DNA from: Tilletiaria anomala UBC 951
Lineage: Eukaryota > Basidiomycota > Exobasidiomycetes > Georgefischeriales > Tilletiariaceae
Assembly (NCBI RefSeq): GCF_000711695.1
Contig: NW_013546998.1
Location: 109,752 to 173,751, forward strand
Reading direction: 5' to 3'
DNA length: 64,000 bases
The translations under genes were made by a program, and so were the position numbers. The notes below the pieces were generated by a model that was not told the origin of the DNA, ran no database searches, and saw nothing but the letters and a program-made list of their open reading frames with translations. Shown one piece after another: positions 25,561 to 36,360 of this stretch. Position 1 is the stretch's first letter. Every line of letters starts with the position of its first letter.

Positions 25561-27194
25561 ATGAGAGAGGTGAGCGCCGCGCGCCGACCACCCACCCCCC
25601 GCTTGCTCGCTCTCTGCCCCTCTTTCTCCCTCCCCGTATGCAACCTGCTGACGATCTCTTTCGTTTTGTTCTTGCTTGTGGCTCGGTGTTCTAACAGGTT
25701 CTGGTACGTGGGATAGATGTGGAATAACGGCCTCTGCTTGGACCTGGGCTCATTAACCCGCTTCCCTCCTTTTCCTTCTACTACAGTCGATCCACGTCGG
25801 CCAGGCCGGTATCCAGATCGGTAACTCGTGCTGGGAGGTGAGCTTGAATAGCTCCGCAAGCAACATATCATCTCCAAGACTGACATGGCATCTTACCTGC
25901 CTCGCAGCTCTACCTCAACGAGCACGGCCTTTCGCCCGACGGTCGCATCGTCGCCGGCTCGCCGTCGGAGAACGATGACGGCTTCAGCACTTTCTTCTCT
26001 GAGACTGGCTCTGGCAAGTACGTCCCCCGCTCCATCTATGTCGACCTGGAGCCCAATGTGGTCGACGAGGTGCGCACGGGTACCTACCGCTCGCTTTTCC
26101 ACCCCGAGACGCTCGTCACGGGCAAGGAGGATGCGGCCAATAACTATGCCCGTGGCCACTACACGGTCGGCAAGGAGCTCATCGACCAGACGCTCGACCG
26201 CGTTCGCAAGCTCGCCGACGCCTGCTCGGGTCTGCAAGGCTTCTTTGTCTTCCACTCCTTTGGCGGTGGTACCGGTTCGGGTTTCGGCTCACTCCTCCTC
26301 GAGCGCCTCGCGCAGGACTACGGCAAGAAGGCCAAGCTCGAGTTCAGCGTTTACCCCGCGCCGATGATGTCGTCCTCCGTCGTGGAGCCATACAACTCGG
26401 TGTTGACGACGCACACTACGCTCGAGAACTCGGACTGCTCTTTCATGGTCGACAACGAGGCGATCTATGACATTTGCAAGAGGAACCTCGGCATCGTCGC
26501 GCCAGGCTACTCGAACCTCAACCGCCTCATCGCACAGGTCGTCTCGTCGATCACTGCGTCGCTGCGCTTTGACGGTTCGCTGAACGTGGACCTGAACGAG
26601 TTCCAGACGAACCTCGTGCCGTTCCCGCGCATCCACTTCCCGCTCGCGACCTACGCGCCGATCATCTCAGCCGAGAAGGCGTTCCACGAGAGCAACTCGG
26701 TTGCCGAGATGACGTACTCGTCGTTCGAGAAGGGTAACCAGATGGTCAAGTGCGACCCCCGCGACGGCAAGTTCATGGCGTGCTGCCTGCTCTACCGTGG
26801 CGACGTTGTACCCAAGGACGTCAACTCGGCCGTCGCGGCAATCAAGACGAAGCGCACGATCCAGTTCGTCGACTGGTGCCCTACGGGCTTCAAGATCGGC
26901 ATCTGCAACGAGCCGCCCGCGCTCGTCCCCGGCGGCGACCTGGCTAAGGTGAGCCGGAGCTTGTGCATGCTCGCCAACACGACGGCGATCGCCGCCGCGT
27001 GGAGCCGGCTCGACCGCAAGTTCGACTTGCTGTACAGCAAGCGCGCCTTTGTCCACTGGTTTGTTGGCGAGGGCATGGAGGAGGGCGAGTTCTCCGAGGC
27101 GCGCGAGGATCTCGCAGCGCTCGAGAAGGACTACGAGGAAGTCGGTCTCGACAGTGTCGGCCCTGAGGACGAGATGGAGCCAGAGGAGTACTAA
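25561..27194 (+). CDS. TUB1: Alpha-tubulin
   Basis: Exons 25561-25569, 25698-25703, 25787-25837 and 25908-27194 give 450 residues, the usual length. Exon 1 encodes only MRE, exon 2 is a 6-nt microexon encoding VL, and exon 3 begins [17 protein letters not shown]. The GTP-binding [16 protein letters not shown], the lysine-40 region [17 protein letters not shown], the longitudinal-contact [15 protein letters not shown] and the acidic C-terminus ending EEY are all present. Forms microtubules with beta-tubulin. Introns of 128, 83 and 70 nt crowd the first 22 codons; the remainder is uninterrupted and strongly GC-biased in third positions, as expected of a highly expressed gene. Confidence 0.95.
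25698..25703 (+). other. 6-nt microexon of alpha-tubulin
   Basis: GTTCTG between acceptor CTAACAG (25691-25697) and donor GTACGT (25704). Supplies Val-Leu needed for MREVLSIHVGQ. Skipping it would keep the frame and delete two residues. Confidence 0.75.
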
Positions 27195-28152
27195 GCGCGA
27201 GCCACGAGTGCTAGTGTGACATGCGGTGAACCTTGGCTCTCCACGTTGTGTTTGGGTCGCTCGCCCATCTCCTACCGCCTTCCATGCTTGAACCGGGCGC
27301 TGGATCGCGCACGCGCTCGCCGTGCGACGTGAATGTACTACACACTTGTTCCTTCGTCCATTCTTCCATCTTATCCCATTCTTGTCTTCACTGTGCTTGA
27401 GCTTCGCAAGTGTACGACGCAATGTTCAGTGCTCGGCATGTAGCTGGTAAGCCAATCGGGGCTAGGCTGCAGCGTGCGGGGGACGGTTCCATCGATTCTG
27501 CTGGCAATTCTCGGCAGCCTTGGACTTCTCTTTGGTTGGCGAGCTTCGCCAGCTGAGCCGGGAGATGCCCCGTGGCGCATCTTTCCCGTGCCAGGGAGGC
27601 GGCCTCGAGAATCCATGGGCAAGGACCAGTGGGATCCTTAGTCAATGCTGTGGTGTGAGAGAGGCTGAGAGAGTAGCAGGTGATGCGAAAAGTGACTCTT
27701 CGCTGCAAGTGTTCGAGTGCCTGCCCCAACAAGCCACACCGCCGGCGGAACGGCGAGAATCGGAATGATGACGAGAGTCAGACATTCTGCGAGATTTTTT
27801 TGCGTTTCATGGACCATCTCACCCCATCCTTGAGGCGACGATGAATTGAGCCAACCATCTTCGAGGCTGCACGCGGTAGAGAGCATCGACCGTCACATCC
27901 GTGCCAAGTAATCTGCGTTTACCCATCGCATTGTAAGCCTGCCGCCCGACCCATTCCTGTCGTCGTCGCCCTCGCCATTGCCGCTGCTGGATTCTTGTGA
28001 ACAGCGCCAAGCGGACCAGCTCGCTGTACACATCCAGACCCGACTAATTCCAACTGCCAGCGTTGCATCTGTTTACACTACGCGCCAGCGTTGGTGCCGT
28101 TGAAAAATAAATCTGGTAGCATTGTCACTGGGAAGGAGGACACACATACAGG
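27195..28152. other. Intergenic region, alpha-tubulin 3' end to TIM17
   Basis: 958 bp with overlapping short frames on both strands but no recognisable protein. Holds the tubulin 3' untranslated region and the TIM17 promoter. Confidence 0.5.
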
Positions 28153-29087
28153 ATGGCGGACCATACTCGTGATCCGTGTCCGTACGTCATCCTGAATGAC
28201 TTTGTGAGTGCTACATTCGCTGAGCCCGACAAGGCATGCTCGCGCAGCTGACGTCGCCGCTGCACCCTTTCTCTTCCTTTTTGTCATTCGCCTTTCGTTG
28301 CGGCGTCATTCAGGGAGGGGCTTTCGCGATGGGTGCCATTGGAGGCACGATCTGGCACGGAATCAAGGGAAGCCGAAATAGCCCAAGGGTGAGTGTGCAT
28401 CTGAAGAGATTCTAGAACCGCTCTGGCCGAAAGAGTAGTTTGTGCTGGCGCCGAGTTTGCAAAGGCGATGGTGCGATGCATTTGACTGCCGCATTTCATT
28501 TCGCTGATATTGCATAACCCTCCACTTTTTTGCCCAACGATGAACAGGGCGAGCGATTGCCAGGCGCACTTGCAGCCATCAAGGCGCGAGCGCCGGTACT
28601 GGGCGGCAACTTTGGCGTGTGGGGTGGCCTCTTTGGGACATTTGACTGCACCGTCAAGGCGATACGGCAAAAAGAAGACCCCTACAACGCCATCATTGCT
28701 GGTTTCTTCACTGGTGGAAGTTTAGCGATCCGATGTGAGTGTGGTGCAACCCCGCGATCGATCAGTGTATCCCTGCTGAACCTCGCACCCCTCCACCTGA
28801 ACAATAGCTGGGCCAAAAACGGCGCTCGGGTCAGGCATCATGTGTGGCATTCTATTAGGCGTATTCGAAGGTGTTGGTGTCCTCATGCAACGAATGATGG
28901 CAGAGGGGAACAAGCAGCAAGCACCACTCATGTGAGTCTACGCATCTCCTAGCAGCGGATCCAAAAGAAATGTCGGTTGCTGAACCCCCCCCCCCAAAAC
29001 GAAATACCTAACAGCCCCGAGCAGCTAACAGCACAAGCGCCGGCAGGCGGGCCTGCTCTGGCAGGGCCATCAGCTTTTTCCACCTGA
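28153..29087 (+). CDS. TIM17: TIM17, mitochondrial inner-membrane presequence translocase subunit
   Basis: Exons 28153-28203, 28314-28388, 28548-28734, 28808-28931 and 29015-29087 give 169 residues, close to the family norm. [21 protein letters not shown] is the Tim17 start; the first helix is [21 protein letters not shown], followed by [38 protein letters not shown] and [19 protein letters not shown], i.e. four membrane segments with Gly-zipper patterns. With Tim23 it forms the import channel for presequence proteins. The last intron (28932-29014) includes a C11 run; the alternative of reading through it would end the protein at Met just after the donor. The C-terminal tail is Pro/Ala/Gly-rich. 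Introns are 110, 159, 73 and 83 nt. Convergent with the RCC1-repeat gene. Confidence 0.93.
28985..28995 (+). repeat. C11 homopolymer in TIM17 intron 4
   Basis: Eleven C followed by AAAA within the last TIM17 intron. Confidence 0.9.
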
Positions 29088-29484
29088 ATTCTGAAGGGCC
29101 ATAGTCGAGCCAAGATCTCTTTCTTTTCTCGGCCCCCCCTTTGGATGCAATTGCTCTCGACTCGCTCTGCTTGCAGCAAATACAGCACCACTCGATGTAT
29201 ACTAGTTCAATCCATTTTTGTGGTATTTTCCACTTCTGCTTCGGCTATGTATTGAACGCAGCTGCAGCTCCGTGTGGGGATGGTTATTCACGCATCGCGG
29301 CAGCTCGATACATCATGGTCCGCAGTGTCAGCAGCGACCACGAACGTCGTCCAAGGGCCGCAAAGAACGCGAGTGGCATGATGCTCCGTAGTGCCCATGC
29401 CAAATGGCGCACAGCGTTTCCATCCAGCAGCTGTGCGGCACTCTGCCTCAAACGACGCCGAATGCTCGGTAAAATCTGCATTTA

Positions 29485-30741
29485 TTAGAGCTCCCAGTTG
29501 ACCGTGTTCATCTGCCATGCAGCATGTGACTTGGGGTCAGCACGCGTCACGAACGGTTTCTGTGTTGAGGCACACTCACTAGATCCAGAAGTCCAAACAC
29601 TTCCATCCTGCAGCACGACGGCGGTATGGTCATTTCCGCAGTCGATGTCCGAGACAGAGACGATCTCGTCTTCGACATTGCTGTTGCCGGAAGACAACGT
29701 CAGTAGCTCTGGACGGCGCACCAGTTTGCTGCTGGCTTCGCCGAGCTGCCTCTCGGCGTTCCACCCCCACACATACACATCTCCATCGACGGTCAGGACG
29801 GCGTTGTGCCGCAAGCCCGCGGCGGCGCGTTTGATGTGCGTTGGGAAGCCTTCAGATGGGCTGAAAAATGCCACGGGCTGCACAGTGTAGTCGCTAAGCG
29901 AGCGAGTGCGCCTGCCGAGCTGGCCAAAGCGGTTGTCGCCTAGCGACCAGAGCTGGTGCGGGCGGCTCAAAGAGCTTGAAGAGCCCTCATTCTGGCCCGT
30001 TGCGTAGAGCAGAAAGTGTCCGCCACCTGCTACGACTTTGAGCTCGTCGGGTCGCCTTCCCTGAAACGGATCGCGCGATCCCTTTCCTTTAAAGTCATAA
30101 ACTTGTTCTGGGCCAGATGCTTCTGCTTGACCAGCGTTCATAACATCTTTGAGCGAATCAAACAGCAGGACGATATCTGACGGCGATCGCAGAACATGTC
30201 CGTGGTCAGTAGAGATATCTGCTACGCGCGTTTGCTCATGGCTGTTGCGTCCAATTTGCTCACCTTCGGATATGGCCAGCACTTTGCCCTGCCAGTTGAC
30301 GCTGACGCTCAGCCAGCTTTGTGAATCCACAGCAGTGCCCGCCCCATCAATAGGTACTAGCTGCCCAGTCTTCTCGTCGATATAGGCATTGATGTTGTCG
30401 GCGCCAACAAAAGCCCTGACGTCTTGTTGCGAGCGAGAAAAGCACCAGCCCTTTTTTGGTTCGGGCCACAGTCGCAGCGAGGCATCTACGACCACAGCGG
30501 CGCACGACCACGAGGCATGAACGATATCTTGTGCACTCTGACCTGCCTCCTGGGTACTATGGCCGTCCTGTCTGCCATCTTCATGTTGGGTTTCTACAGC
30601 TGCATGACGATGAAATCGAAGTGGACGGAAGCACGGTGGTGCCTTCTCTGGTTTGCTTTCAGCTGTCGGTATGGTTGCACGCAGGTCGTCGGCATCGGCA
30701 TTGGATCGCACGAAGCCTGCGTACCATACGGACGTCAGCAT
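29485..30741 (-). CDS. RCC1-repeat beta-propeller protein (ATS1/RCCD1-like)
   Basis: Single-exon frame of 418 residues. RCC1-type repeats are visible in the C-terminal half: HQLWSLGDNRFGQLGR, DVYVWGWNAERQLGEAS, DCGNDHTAVVLQDGSVWTSG. The start SVWYAGFVRSNAD resembles the first blade of ATS1/RCCD1-type proteins. No nuclear localisation signal or membrane segment is evident, and only about four clear repeats are seen, so the propeller may be degenerate. Yeast ATS1 and the RCC1 fold act in GTPase and microtubule-related control; no specific role can be assigned. An upstream intron cannot be excluded, but the ATG at 30741 gives a plausible start. Lies 312 bp from DAM1 on the same strand. Confidence 0.72.
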   Translation of the reverse strand: MLTSVWYAGFVRSNADADDLRATIPTAESKPEKAPPCFRPLRFHRHAAVETQHEDGRQDGHSTQEAGQSAQDIVHASWSCAAVVVDASLRLWPEPKKGWCFSRSQQDVRAFVGADNINAYIDEKTGQLVPIDGAGTAVDSQSWLSVSVNWQGKVLAISEGEQIGRNSHEQTRVADISTDHGHVLRSPSDIVLLFDSLKDVMNAGQAEASGPEQVYDFKGKGSRDPFQGRRPDELKVVAGGGHFLLYATGQNEGSSSSLSRPHQLWSLGDNRFGQLGRRTRSLSDYTVQPVAFFSPSEGFPTHIKRAAAGLRHNAVLTVDGDVYVWGWNAERQLGEASSKLVRRPELLTLSSGNSNVEDEIVSVSDIDCGNDHTAVVLQDGSVWTSGSSECASTQKPFVTRADPKSHAAWQMNTVNWEL

Positions 30742-31053
30742 GCTTCAACGATGCATCTCGGAGAATTGAGGGGTGCAAGTACCAGGCAGCAGTGAAAAGA
30801 GAGTTGATGTTCCATTGGCGTGTCGGACTTGAGGGTAGATATGCACGCGTTTGCGGGCTGCATGTTCTCGCGTTCTTGCACTCACACGGTCCATAGATCG
30901 CACTCCGCAATTGGCACGTAGCTTTGTTGCGATGCGCACCAAGCAAAAGGTGCGAGCAGACAGTCCAGCAGCTGCGAGTATAAATTGCACACGTTGCGGA
31001 GGGAACTACATGCACCAAAGGGAAACGCAGGGGATAGAGATATAGAAACACTG
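30742..31053. other. Spacer between RCC1-repeat gene and DAM1
   Basis: 312 bp. Presumably the DAM1 3' untranslated region plus RCC1-repeat gene promoter. No further gene seen. Confidence 0.5.
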
Positions 31054-32518
31054 TCACGGCAGTCCGGCATGTCGGTTCGGGTCCAGCGCGTAAATCACGC
31101 CCTGAAACCGAAGATCATAGGTGTGGAGAGTACTAACGGTTAGCCAGAGATAGACTGCCGCTGTATGCTCGTCACAGACACTCACGCCGCTTTGCGTCTT
31201 TGAGACATGCTTGGCGAGCGCCAGAGCGTTGAGGCACTTGTTGACTTGTACTTGGGGCAGCTTGGTGTTTGCGACAATCTCCGGTACTGCGGTGGACGGT
31301 GACGGTGACGACGGTGCATCGGGAAAATGAGGAAGGAAGGTCAGCACCCAGTTTGAAGTCCTTTGAGCACCCTTCTGTTGCACATACGCACATCGCATGC
31401 CCTTGTCCTTGGCGTCGATCAGCGTCACGATGACGCTCTCCGCAATTTTTTGCAGTTTCTGTTGAAGAGAGGAGGCCTAAACTCGTCAGATCTTATGCAT
31501 ACAAGCAATGACGAAGACTTCTACGGTGGCGAATCAGGATTTGGACGCACCTGGTCGCTCCCCCTCCATTCCAGGGGCAGAGTGTTGATGATTGTATGTG
31601 CGTACTCCTGCACAGAGCCAAAGTCATACAAATCAGCATCTGCCTGCGAAAAGGAATCCGGCCCTTGCAGCGTCGTACGCACCTCGCGCCGCCTTTTTAC
31701 CGCCGGAGATATCTTTTTCGCAGTTGCCCCCGCACCCGCAGCGGACACCCCTGTCGACGTTGTCGAAGACTTCTTGAGTGCGCTCTTGAGGGGCTGCTGC
31801 TGTGTCGTCGTCCTGGCACCTGCACCTGCCCTCGATGTTCCAGCAGCTGAAATACCGCCCCTACCACGGGAGCTGCCTGCTGCAACTCGCGGGGGCGTCG
31901 CATCGACCGCAGTGCTGTCCTCGACAGTCATATACGTCTGATCTGCCAGGCTGCCCGCCGCCCCGCCTTGGTCCGAAAAGGCGCCAAGAGAGGGGCGCCC
32001 GGTATTCAAGTTGACGCCGATCGATGGATTGGCATACAAAGATTGTTGATAGGCGGATTGCTGGCGTTGGACGACTGCAAAGGCTCGACTTAGTTAGTGT
32101 CTTGCGCTCGCATAGGGAATGACGGCGAGCAGCTCACCTTGCCGCTCGTTCGCGCGCTCAAAGTTCTCTTCGGTTGGTCTCTATTAAGACGGAGTAATTC
32201 AGTAACCAGCCTCTTTCTAGTGCTTGCCCCTGCACGCACCTCGGGCCATTCCACACAAAAAGCGTTCATCTTCAACCCGTAGAGGTACATGGAAAAGTTC
32301 TCATTGAACACACCGAGCGCCTCGTAAATTGACTGAATCTGCTCTAGATTCAGATGCAGCGTCGCTACGTCGTCCGCAATGTCCCGCATGGCCGTTTCCA
32401 GATGCGAGAGTGGCGTGGCAGACGGGTTACCCGACGATGGGTGCGACGAGGCGAGCGCCGAAATGGATCCGCGCGAAACGCGTCGGATCGGCGTTGTTGG
32501 GCGCTTGGATGTGGACAT
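31054..32518 (-). CDS. DAM1: DASH/Dam1 complex subunit Dam1
   Basis: Exons 32518-32240, 32180-32138, 32074-31551, 31458-31186 and 31101-31054 give 388 residues. After MSTSKRPTTPIRR comes the DASH_Dam1 core (LETAMRDIADDVATLHLNLEQIQSIYEALGVFNENFSMYLYGLKMNAFCVEWPE), continued over intron 1 by RPTEENFERANERQ. The middle is Ser/Thr/Ala-rich with a basic patch (KKISPAVKRRREV), and a second conserved-looking element, IINTLPLEWR, precedes a C-terminal module. The ring complex couples kinetochores to microtubule plus ends. Introns are 59, 63, 92 and 84 nt, the second with an ACTAAC branch site. An upstream open frame lacks an ATG in good context. The last two exons are the least certain part. Confidence 0.82.
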
Positions 32519-33142
32519 TTTGGTGGACCTAGTTACCTTGATTTGCGCACGATACTCGAGCGTAAGTATCTCTCTCCTCCCCTCGTTCGAGCCCAGATGG
32601 TCTCCAAAGTCTCGATGCACAGTAGGCGCGATGCAAGGCCAGAGAGAGGAGTGTTGAAGAGGGAAGAGATCAACACGACACGCAATGCAACGCGACGTGT
32701 TTAACCTCCCAGCAGGTGGGCACTGGACCAGTGCGAGCGTAACAACCCTAACCCCCAATATGATACATGCCCTATTTCGTGTTGACCATTGACCATCTCT
32801 TCCCCTCGCACCGTCGTGCAATCGCAGGCAGCAGCTCCAGGTGAAAGAGTTGGCGGCCTGAAGCGCCGAAGCGAGATGGTCTATTCATCATAGCTATAAG
32901 TAAATATTGTTTCATTAATCTCATCAGCCGACAGCCCGTCCACTCGTCAGCCTTCTTCAAACGCGAGACGTTGTCGACACGGTCTCATTCCAGACCACTC
33001 ACAAGAACATAGAATCGTACATGTTGAATTTGTGAATATGCATACCATCGTACTCTATTCTGATCACCAGTCTGCGAACTCTTTGTACAGCTTTGGAACG
33101 CCGAGCAGATACCTTTCCAACCATCGACCTAGACCATGCAAG
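32519..33142. promoter_or_regulatory. DAM1 upstream region with telobox
   Basis: AACCCTAACC at 32744-32753 (GGTTAGGGTT on the DAM1 coding strand, about 230 bp upstream of its ATG). No other gene is seen in the interval. Confidence 0.45.
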
Positions 33143-34005
33143 TCAAGTCAGCGGGGCTGTAGTACAGAACGTGACGAACAGAGTGACGAAACCGTCAACC
33201 GCACCAAATACGCGGTAGAGCACGTACCCAAGCCCCAATGGCAGCGCGAGCACGATGCCCGCTCCATCGAGAAAGCGGTACATCTGCAGCGGATCAGGTA
33301 CTTGACCTGCAAGGATGTGTACAGAAAGGTAGGAATCAAACGTACGGAGGAAGGTCTCAAACCTCATTTGCACGGGCAAAAAATGGATAGAGGGGTAGCA
33401 GGATCCGTGCAGAATGGCGTCATCCTGCTAGCAGCCTCACCCTGGATTCTGACTACCCCTCACTAAGAGCCATGGCCACATACAACATGTAATACGTAAG
33501 GAAACCCACTTGAATAAGGCTCGAGTCAAAGCATCCAATACCCTTGAGCTCACCGGGGATATGACAAACCTCGCTGCTGTTGGGGTCAAACCAAACCCGT
33601 AGAAAAAATGAGACAGGCGCGCTCTCGTGTTTCTTAGCATTGAAATCCCCCTTATCGAACAGCGCAAATAGGGAAGCACTCACAGTATGAGGTCTGCACG
33701 GTGGAATCGTCAGCGTCTCCCCATTGGTTAGCTCGCCGACTTTCCCGTCGACGTCATAGCAAAACACGCAAGAGATGCAGTTGAAGGTTTCTATTTGGTA
33801 CAGATGGACGTGTTATGGCAGCGTGGCCGTGCTCTTGCGTCTTATATCTGTGTGAGGCGAGCCTTTACGGAAGATCTGAGCAGGTGTGAGGCTTGAAAAT
33901 GTAACGCAGAGGGAGGGAGGAGCTGAGGAGGGTCCGTTTGTATTGGTCGAAATGTAGACGAGGACCACCATCCGCAGTTGAGGCCTTAGAGCCCATTATC
34001 CCCAT
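33143..34005 (-). CDS. Cupin-domain protein with C-terminal hydrophobic segments; gene model unresolved, possibly decayed
   Basis: Three minus-strand pieces fit one small fungal cupin/membrane protein: an N-terminal piece from ATG 34005 (ends near 33868, PLRYIFKPHT), a cupin piece at about 33800-33478 (CYDVDGKVGELTNGETLTIPPCRPHTVSAS) and a C-terminal piece at about 33365-33143 (QMYRFLDGAGIVLALPLGLG, then two hydrophobic stretches). The cupin part has the Gly and PPxxPH pattern of a small beta-barrel. I could not find donor/acceptor pairs that keep phase across either junction, so either an exon is missed or the copy is damaged. Its position beside a broken monooxygenase makes decay plausible. 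Function unknown. Confidence 0.45.
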
Positions 34006-34722
34006 CTTCTGATGCTTTCCAGGCGATAAGATCGCCGGTGAAGAAATGTCAATGACCCTTATCCACGAACGGCTTTGGCAGAGCACCGCGACTTGTAGAC
34101 TATATCATCCCTCCATGATAATGGGTTGAACAGTCATCGCGCACTATCTTGGTTTTGGAATCGTTGGTATACGGTGCAAGGCGGTGGAAAGGGTAAACAA
34201 GCCCTCTGGAAAGTTGTACCGCAGAACTGATCGCCCCCTTCACTCCTGCTTGTTCAACTTGTGGGAAACTCAATGGAACTGCTTGCTCGTGACCATAATG
34301 GGTGGTGCTCTGATCACTGAGTCATGGGCTTTCATCGTTGCAAGCAAGCTGCAAGCTCCACCCAGATAGGCATTGCCGAACAAGTGTCAGCAGCTATGGA
34401 GTACCTTTTGGGTTGAAAGCCCGACGAATGTCGAATTGACTTGGCCAGGTTGGTCGCTGGACTCTGGTTCGGGATGAACGCTTGGAACTTCGGAACAGGC
34501 GGAGATGTGACGTTGCACCGAATGAATTGACTGCCTTCCCAATCTCCATACGTTGCACCCTCGAGCAAATCTCGGCATATGCACTTCCAAAACAGGTTAC
34601 CGCTGACAAGGTTCGCGGTCCATTTTTGAAGCACTCCCTCGTTCGGTCACTCCCTCCTTCTGCCCTCGATCCGCGTTCTCCGCACTCGCAGAGGCGATGG
34701 AGAAACCACCATCTGTGTCATA
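34006..34722. other. Intergenic region between cupin gene and monooxygenase remnant
   Basis: 717 bp; no protein-like frame recognised. Confidence 0.45.
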
Positions 34723-36360
34723 ATGAAGGCCTGCATTGTTGGCACTGGCGCATCCGGCCTCATCACGGGACGTACGCTCCTCGCCTTCTCCCACGATGTG
34801 ACGGTCATCAAGCGCAACAGCGAGGTGGGCGGGGCATGGATCAAAGGGCTGCGCTACCTCGGCGTAACGGTGCAGAATGCCAAGGACACATACTCGTTCA
34901 GGGACCTTGCGATACCCCGCGATTATCCCGAATGACCCACTGGCGAACAGGTGCAAATGTATTTCGCCTCGTATGCGAAAAGTGCGGCCTACACAAGTAT
35001 ATCCGATTTAACACTGAAGTCACGTCTGCAGCAAATTCCGGAGGCAGGATAGCAGGGAAATGGGCGGTCAATACCTGCGAACTCGCAAACGGTGCTGACA
35101 ACGAAGCCACGTTCGCCTTTTTTGTCGTCTGCCACAGCACTTTTGCAATGGCAAGCTTCCGACCCACCTGGGCGCTTCAGATTACCTCTCCTCCGGCGGA
35201 CAATTGCACCACACGGCCGCATTTCCCCACACCACGCAATAGCTACAGGCCATGGTCTGCGGGAAGGAAGTGAACGTCGGCTACAGCAAGAGCGCATGCG
35301 ACGTCGCAAAGGCCGTCAGTGTTAACGGAACGAAGTGCACGACGGTGGTTATGAAGAACTTAACGTAGAAGATGCCGTATAAGCTGTTAGGCTTGAACTA
35401 CAAATACCTACTGAGTGAGTATGCACGGGATGTGGCAAGATTCCACTCCAAATCGCCACGGCGCATCTGACGCGTAAACTACCGTCCCAATTGTTCCTCA
35501 GTGGCACGTTCTCGGCAAGGCGCTGTTGGAGTACATTACGCTACCCAGTCCCTTCAAATATCTCCTGCACCGCACGCCAATGCGTGTCATACGAAATGCT
35601 CTCGTCGAATCATTCCGCACCGCCATCAATTTCCAATTCTGTCTCTCGAGACTGGGCCTCCATCCCAACAAGCGCTTTGCGACCATTGCGCGCGCGAGCA
35701 TCTCGTTCGCCACCGAGGGGTTCTACGAGTGCGCTTGCAAAGGCACAATCCGCGACACGCAGTATGTGACCATCCAAGAATTACGTGCTTCTACCTCGGA
35801 ACGTCAGCGCAGCGCGTTGCTTTCTGACGACAGTGAGCTGCGCGTGGAGCTCATTTTCTGCGGTATAAGCTACTACCATAAGTCGAGCTTCCTACCGTCG
35901 GAAATCATCGCAAAGCTGACAGATGGACAAGGGAACTGGTCCGGGCTGTACAGACACATTTCCCGTCGTTGTCCCCGGCCTTGCTTTCAACGGCTACAAG
36001 TCCAGCCTTTTCTGCACGATTGCGAGCGAGGTTGCAGCGCTGTGGGTCTTCGAATACATGTAAGGTGAGCCGACGTTCCAGCAACGATAGCCACAGCGAC
36101 GATGCAGGCGCTGCTGCTGGCACGCAGGACGCCGATCAGGCGCAAGACACGTTCCACCGGCTCGACGAGCATTCCAAGGACAAGCACGCCAAGGTGACGA
36201 ACTTCGTGCCATTCTCGATGCATGCCGTCAATGAGCTGCTGAGCGACCTGCGGCTCTACATCAGCATGGACTCGCGCGGCTTACTGGAACCTTTGCTGAG
36301 GCGTACGGAGGGCAAGACGCTGGACGCAGCGGAGCGTCATTGGGACAAGACGATGGTGTA
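34723..36360 (+). pseudogene. Decayed FAD/NADPH-dependent monooxygenase (FMO family)
   Basis: The intact start MKACIVGTGASGLITGRTLL is an FAD-binding GxGxSG fold, followed by EVGGAWIKGLRYLG and DTYSFRDLAIPRDYPE. A TGA then stands at 34933-34935 where relatives have Trp (DYPE-W-PTGEQV). Later family segments sit in other frames: CGLHKYIRFNTEVTS after a shift near 34982, GASDYLSSGGQLHH after another near 35150, stops at 35240-35242 and near 35370 around an NADPH-type GYSKSACDVAKAV, RATIARASISFATEGFYE-like sequence near 35680, and PGLAFNGYKSSLFCTIASEV after a shift near 35950. A GTGAGT donor near 35414 and a CAG acceptor near 35500 look like a remnant intron. At least two stops and three shifts make it nonfunctional. 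Confidence 0.85.

Noticed and set aside
32519-32821. Upstream extension of the DAM1 frame
   Set aside because: No ATG start; the MSTSKRPTTP start at 32518 matches expectations for Dam1 and the upstream part looks like promoter sequence.
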